DNA of 33,507 nt from an uncultured Eubacterium sp. (GTDB lineage Bacteria > Bacillota > Clostridia > Lachnospirales > Lachnospiraceae), in NCBI GenBank assembly GCA_934322085.1, contig CAKRGF010000030.1:1-33507 (forward strand). The letters run 5' to 3'. The notes beneath the pieces were generated by a model. The model had not been told where the DNA came from. It saw only the letters and a program-made list of their open reading frames with translations, and did not search any database. Within the stretch, counting starts at the first letter, position 1, and every line of letters starts with the position of its first letter. Both the position numbers and the translations under genes were made by a program. Shown piece after piece: positions 6,195-13,393 of the stretch.

Positions 6195-8726
6195 ATGAGC
6201 AAGACATCCAAAATTGTCACAAAGACATTGGCCGGCGTGCTTTCCCTGGCAATGGTTGTGACATCTTTGTCAGTCACAGGAACGACAGCTGATGCAAAAG
6301 CAAAAATTAAGTCTGTCAAAGTGGCAAGCCCCGTAGTGAACGGCGGTAAACTGGTTCTGAAAAAAGGTCAGAAAAAACAGATTAAAGTAAAAGTTACAGC
6401 ATCTGGCAAGATTAGCAAGAAGGTTACCTATAAATCAAGTAATCCAAAAGTTGCTAAGATTGTTAAATCAAAAGGAAAAGTATACGTAAAGGCAGTAGGA
6501 AAGACAAACAAAACTGCTAAGATTACGATTGCTTCTAAAGCAAATAAGAAAAAGAAAACTACGTTGAAGATTAAGATTGGTACTCCAATCAAATCGGTTA
6601 AGCCTAGCAAGTTTGTTGTTACAACAAGTGTAACGAATACAAAGGAGGCTGATGCAACAAAGCGTACAAAGAAAACAAAGAAAACAACAAAATTCGTTTC
6701 TACCAAGAAGAGCGTACTTACTATGACAGTTAAGTATGATGATAAAGCAGCTGCTACTACAAATCAGCAGACAGCACAGCTTTATGTAAAATATTCCCCA
6801 ACAAAAGTTGGTTATAAAGGAATTAAATGGAAAGCAAAGAACTCGAAAATTGTTTATGTATCTCCATATGGTGTAGTTACTCCGGTTAAAGCTGGTTCTA
6901 CTAAGATTTACGGTTACACCAAAGACGGTACAAATAAAAAGGTTACGATTAATGTTAAAATTAATGCAAAACCGGCAACAGCAACTCCAACTCCGAATTA
7001 TGAGCCAGCAGATTCTAGAACAAAGACTGTTGTAGAAGACTTCGAAAGTTATCCGGTAGGATATAACTGGGAAAGTGGTGACAAAAAAGGAACAGCTGGT
7101 AAAGCTACAAAGGGTAAAGAGTTTGTTAACAGCAATGTTGGTAAGATGACAGTCGTAACAGATCCTGAAAATGCGAACAACAAGTGCTTGAAGATTGAGT
7201 ATACCGGAAATACACAGGCATATGATTATGCTCCTATCTTCAATTTGAAGATGAAGAAAAAACTGGATGAGTATTCTGGTATTATGTTTGAGTCACGTAT
7301 TGTAGCAAGTAATACCGGTGACTGCAAATACAAAACAGCATATGCTTACTTTGCAAAATATGGTTCTATTACCCCAGAGTATTATTTTGCAACATCCCTT
7401 ACAAAAGCAGATGCACAGAAGAAAGGTATCTCTGAAGAGTTGATTAAGTTCTCTGCAGATTCATCTCATGCGAGTGGTAAGGATGAAAACTTTACTGTTA
7501 CGAATAAAGGTGATGAATTCGAGGGTATGGTTTATAATAACCATTCTTTGCCAATGATGTATGATGACTGGGCAAAAGAGAAGAAGAAAGAGAATCGTAC
7601 AATTGGTTTCAAAGAGAGTGAGAAAGATACCTATAAAGCAGGATGGCATCCAAACAAGCTGAATCTGCAGAAGGGTAATATTACAGACACAAGTCTTTTG
7701 AACCAGAAAAATGTATCTTTGGTTCTTGGAAGTACTTACACTGGTAAATACCCAAGTACCAATGCAAGTCTGACACTTTACATTGATAATGTATCCGTAT
7801 TGTCAGGTGAAACACCTTGTACAGCTGTTAATATTGAAAATGCTCCATCCAAGCTTGTAAAGGGTATGAAGATGAGTATTTCAGCTGATAACTTTACTTA
7901 TACACCAGATAATACAACACAGACACAGCTGACATGGACATCCAGTGATGAGAATGTTTTGAAAATTGATTCATCTAAGACAGATCCTGTATTAGAAGCA
8001 GTATCTGCAGGTAAAGTTACTGTAACAGCAGCAGTAGCAAAGAACCCAGCGGTTAAGACATCCTTCACAGTAGATGTTGTGGAAGGCAAACAGGAAGCAT
8101 CTGACTTCACGATTGACCTTTCTACTCTGAAGATTATGCCTACGAAAGCAGACGATGATAAGACAACAAAAGTGTTCTCTACCATTGACAAGTTTAAACA
8201 GGCAAATGGTGTGTTGAGTCTTGAGTTTACTCAGGCTAACAAAGATATGTATGTATTAGATCTTGGTAAGGCATATGATTTGTCCAACTATAAAGGATTC
8301 TCTTTGGTTGGTAAAGCAACAGAGCAGATGTCAATTGAACTGTATCCGGATTCGACAGACTTCCAGCAGGATAAGTACTGGACAAAACAGGTACAGGTTG
8401 CTACTTATCCATTCTTCGAAGGCTCTCATGCAATTCGTTCTTATGAGGGAACAAGTTATGGAGATGTCGGAGTAGAAGAAGATTTCTGGATTAACTGGAT
8501 TGATGGTGTCGATTCAAAGGGTACAAAGGTAGAAGGAACATCACCAAAAGGAAACTTGACAAATGTAAGATACGTGGTTCTGAAAGCAAATAAATTTGAT
8601 ACAAATAAAGATCCACACACTTACGAACTTAAATCTTTGGTATTTAAGAAAGATTGGCGTGAAAACACCAACCCTACGGATAAAGAGATCAAAGCTGATC
8701 CAAGTAAATATCCGGAATACAAATAA
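6195..8726 (+). CDS. Secreted multidomain Ig-like/carbohydrate-binding protein, no catalytic domain recognised
   Basis: An exported 843-residue protein. A signal peptide spans about residues 1-35 (basic start, hydrophobic core LAGVLSLAMVVTSLSV, cleavage near ADAKA). Residues 36-135 are a lysine-rich, acid-free beta module with BIG2-like spacing (YKSSNPKVAKI). A second Ig-like module covers about 160-255, followed by a short Thr/Pro linker (ATATPTPN). From about 277 a beta-rich module begins VVEDFESYPVGYNW and ends LYIDNVSVLSG, the opening and closing pattern seen in many carbohydrate-binding modules and in the two xylanases downstream. A BIG2 domain (WTSSDENVLKID) follows near 575-630, then a C-terminal beta domain of about 190 residues. 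There is no LPXTG or SLH anchor. It is probably a surface polysaccharide-binding protein of the xylan locus; ligand unknown. AAAGGAGG precedes the ATG. Confidence 0.75.
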   Translation: MSKTSKIVTKTLAGVLSLAMVVTSLSVTGTTADAKAKIKSVKVASPVVNGGKLVLKKGQKKQIKVKVTASGKISKKVTYKSSNPKVAKIVKSKGKVYVKAVGKTNKTAKITIASKANKKKKTTLKIKIGTPIKSVKPSKFVVTTSVTNTKEADATKRTKKTKKTTKFVSTKKSVLTMTVKYDDKAAATTNQQTAQLYVKYSPTKVGYKGIKWKAKNSKIVYVSPYGVVTPVKAGSTKIYGYTKDGTNKKVTINVKINAKPATATPTPNYEPADSRTKTVVEDFESYPVGYNWESGDKKGTAGKATKGKEFVNSNVGKMTVVTDPENANNKCLKIEYTGNTQAYDYAPIFNLKMKKKLDEYSGIMFESRIVASNTGDCKYKTAYAYFAKYGSITPEYYFATSLTKADAQKKGISEELIKFSADSSHASGKDENFTVTNKGDEFEGMVYNNHSLPMMYDDWAKEKKKENRTIGFKESEKDTYKAGWHPNKLNLQKGNITDTSLLNQKNVSLVLGSTYTGKYPSTNASLTLYIDNVSVLSGETPCTAVNIENAPSKLVKGMKMSISADNFTYTPDNTTQTQLTWTSSDENVLKIDSSKTDPVLEAVSAGKVTVTAAVAKNPAVKTSFTVDVVEGKQEASDFTIDLSTLKIMPTKADDDKTTKVFSTIDKFKQANGVLSLEFTQANKDMYVLDLGKAYDLSNYKGFSLVGKATEQMSIELYPDSTDFQQDKYWTKQVQVATYPFFEGSHAIRSYEGTSYGDVGVEEDFWINWIDGVDSKGTKVEGTSPKGNLTNVRYVVLKANKFDTNKDPHTYELKSLVFKKDWRENTNPTDKEIKADPSKYPEYK

Positions 8727-8731
8727 TTATG

Positions 8732-8775
8732 TTGTAAAGGCGGCTTCCTGTTAGGGCGGGAAGTACGCTTTACAA
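8732..8775 (+). other. Intergenic hairpin without T-tract
   Basis: TTGTAAAG (8732-8739) pairs with CTTTACAA (8768-8775) and CTTCC (8744-8748) with GGAAG (8759-8763). No T-run follows, so it looks like a processing or stability element between co-transcribed genes rather than a terminator. Confidence 0.5.
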
Positions 8776-8815
8776 ATAAAACCAAAACAATACTAAAAAA
8801 TAGGAGGTAACAGTT

Positions 8816-10699
8816 TTGAAGAAAAGTATCAAATCCGTTCTTGCAAAATCATTAGCAGTAGCTATGGCTTTCAGCCTTGCAGGAATCGCACCAAACACTT
8901 CTTCGGATGCAGCAGCTAAAAAGCCGACGATTACGAAGAAAGTATCTGTAACTGTTGGAAAGACAAAAACAGTCAAGGTAACATCTAAGAAAAAGGTTAA
9001 GAAGACAACATGGTCTCTCACCAAGGCAGGTAAGAAAGTTGTTTCTCTTAGCAAGAAAAAAGCAAAAAGCGTTGTAGTAAAGGGTAAAAAAGCAGGCAAG
9101 GCTACTTTGACAGCTAAAATCAAAGTTGGCAAAAAAACTTACAAAAAAACCTGCAAAATTACGGTAACAAAGAAAAAACCAGTAGTAACAAAGGCACCTA
9201 CAGCAAAACCTACGGCAGTTCCTACAAGCAACAATGGTGGAAGTACGGCAACTGCTACACCAGAACCAACAGAGGCTCCAGTTGGTGAAATTAAAACTGA
9301 TAATGGTACTTATACAGTTGATGAGGCTGCTACATACCATATCAATTTGACAGAATTGAACGAGACTACATTTACATGTGGTTCAAAACGTTCCGATGGA
9401 GAGACTGTTACAGAAGATACAACATATAATGATGATGGCTCTGTAACATTTACATCTTCTAAAGATTACAACTCTGGTGTATCCTACTACATCAACCCAG
9501 TAACAAACGAAAACCAGATTGTCGATATTTCCGATACTCGTGGTGATGGCTTCTTTGGTTATGATGATGGTACAAAAGATATGTCTGCATACGACTATAT
9601 TCGTGTTAAATTGACATCTGAGAACGAGATGAACTTCCGTACTTACAATGGAAATGATCAGCTTCGTTCCGCTGGTTTCCCAGGATCTGCTACTTCTGAG
9701 ACATATGAAGGCGGATGGATTCATAATGAAGGTAGTGATATTTGGGAAGCAGACTCTACTTTCTCTGCTGGTAACACAGCAAAAGCAGCATACAAAACAC
9801 GTACAGTATTTATTCCAATCTCAGCTTTGATGGCAAAAGGAATGAATCCTGAAACATTGACTGCTGTTGCAATGTGTCCACAGGCTAGTGGCGCTGAAGT
9901 GACAATCCACAGCATTGACTTTGTAAAAGTGAAATATGAGAAACCAGTAACTGCTCTTGAAGTATCTGCTGCTAAATCTGAAATTGCTCCAGGTAAGACT
10001 ACAACAGTAACAGCTGCAGTTACTCCAGCTGATGCAACTCGCCAGACGGTTAAATGGACATCCAGCGATGAGAAGATTGCAACTGTAACCTTTAATGGTA
10101 CTGTAGTTGCTCAGAAAGGTGTTGAAGGAAAAGTAACAATTACTGCAACATCTACCGATGGAAGTAATGTAACTGGTTCTACTGAGATTACTGTAAAAGA
10201 GCCATCTGATGTACCAGAAGTTACTGAATCTCATAATGTGGACTTAACAAAAGTAGTAGCAAAAACAAATCCAGGTGCAGGTGAAAGTGTTGCAGCGACA
10301 CAGACAGAAGCAAGCATTGACTTTATGGTAGGTGGAAGCATGGTTTTTGTAGATATGTCTGAGTATTTAGCAGCAAATAATTTGGATTTATCTGATTATG
10401 CAGGAATCCAGGTGACATATCAGTTGAAAAATAAGGATGGTAGTGATGCAAGTGAATATGCGTCTGCACCGTCTTGGGGCAACTTTGCATTGGTAACGAA
10501 AACTGATTTAAATGGATATACAAATCCAGGTGTATTAGCAGGAAACATTGGTAACAAAGTTGCTGATACAGCAGTATTTGATTTTTCAAAAGCAGATGCA
10601 GCTGGTTTAGGAACTGCAGCAGGATTTAACTTCCAGCTTCCAGCTATGGATGCTGATAAATATATGTCATTTACAAAAATTGTATTGGTTAGTAAATAA
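8816..10699 (+). CDS. Secreted lysine-rich Ig-like protein with putative carbohydrate-binding modules
   Basis: A 627-residue exported protein starting at TTG with TAGGAGG 8 bases upstream. Signal peptide about residues 1-33 (LAVAMAFSLAGIAP, then SSDAAA). Residues 34-122 form a cationic module: about 33 of 89 residues are Lys and none is acidic. A Pro/Thr linker follows (KAPTAKPTAVPTSN...). Next is a beta module of about 200 residues beginning near GTYTVDEAATYHINL and ending VTIHSIDFVKVKYE, then a BIG2 domain (LEVSAAKSEIAPGKTTTVTA...WTSSDEKIATV) at about 380-460, and a second beta module to the end. The two beta modules have the Asp-phe ending (IDFVKV, FTKIVLV) common in binding modules. No catalytic motif is seen. 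The gene lies 89 bp after the first secreted protein and is probably co-transcribed. Confidence 0.72.
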   Translation: MKKSIKSVLAKSLAVAMAFSLAGIAPNTSSDAAAKKPTITKKVSVTVGKTKTVKVTSKKKVKKTTWSLTKAGKKVVSLSKKKAKSVVVKGKKAGKATLTAKIKVGKKTYKKTCKITVTKKKPVVTKAPTAKPTAVPTSNNGGSTATATPEPTEAPVGEIKTDNGTYTVDEAATYHINLTELNETTFTCGSKRSDGETVTEDTTYNDDGSVTFTSSKDYNSGVSYYINPVTNENQIVDISDTRGDGFFGYDDGTKDMSAYDYIRVKLTSENEMNFRTYNGNDQLRSAGFPGSATSETYEGGWIHNEGSDIWEADSTFSAGNTAKAAYKTRTVFIPISALMAKGMNPETLTAVAMCPQASGAEVTIHSIDFVKVKYEKPVTALEVSAAKSEIAPGKTTTVTAAVTPADATRQTVKWTSSDEKIATVTFNGTVVAQKGVEGKVTITATSTDGSNVTGSTEITVKEPSDVPEVTESHNVDLTKVVAKTNPGAGESVAATQTEASIDFMVGGSMVFVDMSEYLAANNLDLSDYAGIQVTYQLKNKDGSDASEYASAPSWGNFALVTKTDLNGYTNPGVLAGNIGNKVADTAVFDFSKADAAGLGTAAGFNFQLPAMDADKYMSFTKIVLVSK

Positions 10700-10754
10700 T
10701 TAATATTTAGCTAAAATTATTTACTGATAAGGCTGACAAAAATTGAATCATGAG

Positions 10755-10786
10755 AGGCGCTACTCATATGAGCAGCGCTTCTTTTG
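10755..10786 (+). terminator. Probable terminator after the second secreted protein
   Basis: AGGCGCT (10755-10761) pairs with AGCGCTT (10774-10780), and CTC (10763-10765) with GAG (10770-10772), followed by CTTTTG. The T-run is short, so termination may be partial. Confidence 0.6.
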
Positions 10787-10882
10787 ATGTAAGGATATTA
10801 TAATATCAATCATTTTTTTTGATTTTTCTTATAATGGGTTTGTTATGTAGATATATAAGGATATATACATGGAGGAAAAAGC

Positions 10883-13240
10883 ATGAATAAGAGTTTGAAA
10901 CGAGTAATTGTTTCTGCGATGGCTTTATCTTTGTTAGTACCAGCCGTTCAGGCGCCACAGGCAGAAGCTGCGGCTAAACCGAAACTTAGTACAAAGAGTG
11001 TTAAGCTTACTGCAGGAAAAAAGAAAAAAATAACAGTAAAAAATGTAAAAGCGAAGAAGATTAAAAAGATGACATGGTCTTTGCCAAAGAAGGGAAAAGC
11101 AGTAGTTGCCCTTTCTGGAAAGAAAAAGACCGGCGTAACAATAAAAGGAAAAAAAGCAGGAAAAACAACACTGACTGCAAAAGTTAAGGTTGGCAAAAAG
11201 ACATATAAATTAACGGTGAAAATTACAATAACAAAGAAAGCTGTTGTTACTTCAAAACCAACGCAGAGTCCTACAAAAGCCCCAACGGCAGCCCCAACGG
11301 CAGCTCCAACGGCAGTACCAACGGCAACACCAGTAGCTACATTCCGTCCGTTAGTAAAACCCAATATTACGGAAGTGCCAAAGAAGAGTGCAGACGCATT
11401 TGCAACTACCAAACCGGCAGCTACGATTGATCCGGCTACTAAAGTTGGTTATAGTGCAGATTTTGAGGATGTAGAAATTGGAACAAAAACAGAAGATGCA
11501 GTTACCGGAGATGGTATCAAAGGAGTTGTGCTTCGTGGACATAAAAAGGCTGATGACGGTGGTGTTGGAACATCAAAAGATTATCTGGATGTAGTAGATG
11601 GAAGCAACCTTTCAGTTGAAGGAAATGATACACATGTACTTCATCTTCATCGCGAAGATAAGACCTGGCAGGGACCGATGATGAACATCACCGATAAACT
11701 GGATGAAGGATGTACCTATGAACTCCAGGCTGATGTATTTTGTGCAAATAATGACTTAATGTGTTCTTATCAGGAGCAGACAGTACCAGAATTAAAAGAA
11801 AGTTTTGGTAACTTTGGTCCGACATCCGGAACAATTACAAAGATTCCAAAAGGCAAGTGGAACACAGTAAAATTCACAATTTCTGTACCAGATGATAAAT
11901 ACTACTATGCGTTGTATTTCGAGTCATACAATGGAAATGGTAATGATGACATTTATTTGGATAACATTAGTTTAACAAAAACATTGCAGACAAATCCAGA
12001 TAAGACAATTACATCTTTGAAAGATACATACAAAGATGTATTCCCAATCGTTGGTGTTGGTGCAGGAATTGCTTCGATCATTGGTAAAAATGGTTCTGAG
12101 TTTATCTCCAAGCAGTACAATGCGGTTACACCGGGTAACGAGATGAAACCGGATGCAATTATGGGTTCAACGGTTGGTAAACTCGTAAAACCAACGGATG
12201 AAGTTTCTAAGGATAAGACAGATTTTATTAGTGTAGCAGATGCAAAATCTATAGGATATATTATTCCGGATAATTATACTTCTTATGCGGATAACCGTTT
12301 CAAGACAGCTGACGGTGAGTTCGCTGTACCGAGACTGAACTTTGATAACGTAGATAAGCTTATGAAAGCTGCCCATGATAATGGTGTGAAACTGCGTGGA
12401 CATACATTGGTATGGCATCAGCAGACACCAAAGTATTTCTTCCAGCAGAATTACAAAATTACGTCAGGACAGAAGTACAATACATCAAAAGAGTGTATGG
12501 ATACTCGTCTTGAGTTCTATGTTAAGACAGTTATGAACCATGTACTGAGCAGTGAGTATGCAGATTGTCTGTATTCTTATGATGTGGTAAACGAATATCT
12601 TCACAGCTTGAATGCAGAGAAAGACTCTAAAAACATTACTTATTGGGGATTGATTTATGGCACATACGATAAGTCTGTTAAAGACCATGGTGTGACACTT
12701 CGTCCTTCTTATGTAAAGGATGCTTTCAAGTATGCACATGAAATGCTTGTGAAATACAATCGTACCGATGTAAAATTGATTTATAACGATTATAACTGCT
12801 ATCAGAATCCGGAAAATATCATTCACTTGGTAGATTACATTAACAGTGATGGAAAAATTTGTGATGGTATCGGAATGCAGTCTCACTTGGATATTACGGA
12901 TTCGTTCCACAGTGCAACAAACTATGCAAAAGCACTGGAATACTTCCGTTTGAATTGTCCGGATTTGGAAATCCAGATTACAGAGCTGGATGCAACAATG
13001 TCCAGTACAGATGACAAACCATTGACCGATGAAGACCAGGCAGCATACTATGACCAGATTATGAATGCTATTTTGACCAACAAGAAAAATGGTGGTAACA
13101 TCACAGCGTTGATTATCTGGAGTTTGTATGATGGCGTATCGTGGAGACCGGCAAAATTCCCTTGCCTGTTTAATGGTTTGTATATGCCAAAATCAGCATT
13201 CTATGCAGTAATTGATGCGAAAAAGCAGTATTGGGATTAA
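10883..13240 (+). CDS. Secreted endo-1,4-beta-xylanase, cationic module-CBM-GH10
   Basis: A 785-residue exported GH10 enzyme that cleaves internal beta-1,4 bonds of xylan. Signal peptide about 1-30 (LSLLVPAVQA, cleavage near AEAA). Residues 31-122 are the lysine-rich acid-free module, followed by an Ala-Pro-Thr linker encoded by a 12-bp tandem repeat. A beta-sandwich module (about 190-370, opening YSADFEDVEIGTK, closing IYLDNISLTKT) resembles CBM22/CBM4_9. GH10 covers about 377-785: NEMKPDAIM, LRGHTLVWHQQTP, DVVNEY with the acid/base Glu571, GIGMQSHLD, ITELDATM with the nucleophile Glu701, and IIWSLYDGVSWRP. All core residues are present, so it should be active. The ATG follows ATGGAGG. It is a paralogue of the next gene. 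Confidence 0.95.
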   Translation: MNKSLKRVIVSAMALSLLVPAVQAPQAEAAAKPKLSTKSVKLTAGKKKKITVKNVKAKKIKKMTWSLPKKGKAVVALSGKKKTGVTIKGKKAGKTTLTAKVKVGKKTYKLTVKITITKKAVVTSKPTQSPTKAPTAAPTAAPTAVPTATPVATFRPLVKPNITEVPKKSADAFATTKPAATIDPATKVGYSADFEDVEIGTKTEDAVTGDGIKGVVLRGHKKADDGGVGTSKDYLDVVDGSNLSVEGNDTHVLHLHREDKTWQGPMMNITDKLDEGCTYELQADVFCANNDLMCSYQEQTVPELKESFGNFGPTSGTITKIPKGKWNTVKFTISVPDDKYYYALYFESYNGNGNDDIYLDNISLTKTLQTNPDKTITSLKDTYKDVFPIVGVGAGIASIIGKNGSEFISKQYNAVTPGNEMKPDAIMGSTVGKLVKPTDEVSKDKTDFISVADAKSIGYIIPDNYTSYADNRFKTADGEFAVPRLNFDNVDKLMKAAHDNGVKLRGHTLVWHQQTPKYFFQQNYKITSGQKYNTSKECMDTRLEFYVKTVMNHVLSSEYADCLYSYDVVNEYLHSLNAEKDSKNITYWGLIYGTYDKSVKDHGVTLRPSYVKDAFKYAHEMLVKYNRTDVKLIYNDYNCYQNPENIIHLVDYINSDGKICDGIGMQSHLDITDSFHSATNYAKALEYFRLNCPDLEIQITELDATMSSTDDKPLTDEDQAAYYDQIMNAILTNKKNGGNITALIIWSLYDGVSWRPAKFPCLFNGLYMPKSAFYAVIDAKKQYWD
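11279..11326 (+). repeat. 12-bp tandem repeat encoding an Ala/Val-Pro-Thr-Ala linker
   Basis: Four in-frame copies of the unit GCCCCAACGGCA (third and fourth with GCT and GTA in the first codon) code for APTA-APTA-APTA-VPTA. Such an array can change copy number by slippage and so alter linker length between the cationic module and the binding/catalytic part. Confidence 0.9.
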
Positions 13241-13269
13241 TTCATATAAAGGGAGATAATATAAATAGT

Positions 13270-13298
13270 TTGCTATTTTGCAATAAAAATGATAAACT
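13270..13298 (+). promoter_or_regulatory. Possible promoter upstream of the second xylanase
   Basis: TTGCTA (13270-13275) and TAAACT (13293-13298) have a 17-base spacer. The -10 is poor. If used, the transcript would start near 13305 and meet the terminator hairpin at 13334-13364 before the gene. Confidence 0.4.
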
Positions 13299-13322
13299 AT
13301 AAGTACGTATGAGAGTACTTAT
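13299..13322 (+). other. Hairpin preceding the 13334 terminator
   Basis: ATAAGTAC (13299-13306) and GTACTTAT (13315-13322) form a perfect 8-bp stem around an 8-base loop. It could be part of a leader structure, or an operator overlapping a promoter. Confidence 0.5.
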
Positions 13323-13333
13323 GGGGATAAAAA

Positions 13334-13364
13334 GGCACTACTCGAATCGGGTAGTGCTTTTTTT
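13334..13364 (+). terminator. Strong terminator or attenuator between the two xylanase genes
   Basis: GCACTAC (13335-13341) pairs with GTAGTGC (13351-13357), extended by TCG/CGG inside, followed by T(7). It ends about 17 bases before the ribosome site of the next gene, which leaves no room for a promoter in between. Confidence 0.88.
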
Positions 13365-13393
13365 ATAAAAACATAAAAAAGGAGGTCGAGACA

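Noticed and set aside
8770..9340. Minus-strand Phe/Cys-rich frames opposite the lysine-rich modules (also 6428-6706, 10948-11412 and 13363-13683)
   Set aside because: Lysine AAA/AAG codons read backwards give Phe/Leu runs that mimic membrane proteins; they lie fully opposite clear genes.
11279..11326. Possible CRISPR or VNTR array
   Set aside because: The 12-bp unit is in frame, has no spacers and encodes a Pro/Thr linker; no CRISPR array or cas gene is present anywhere in the window.
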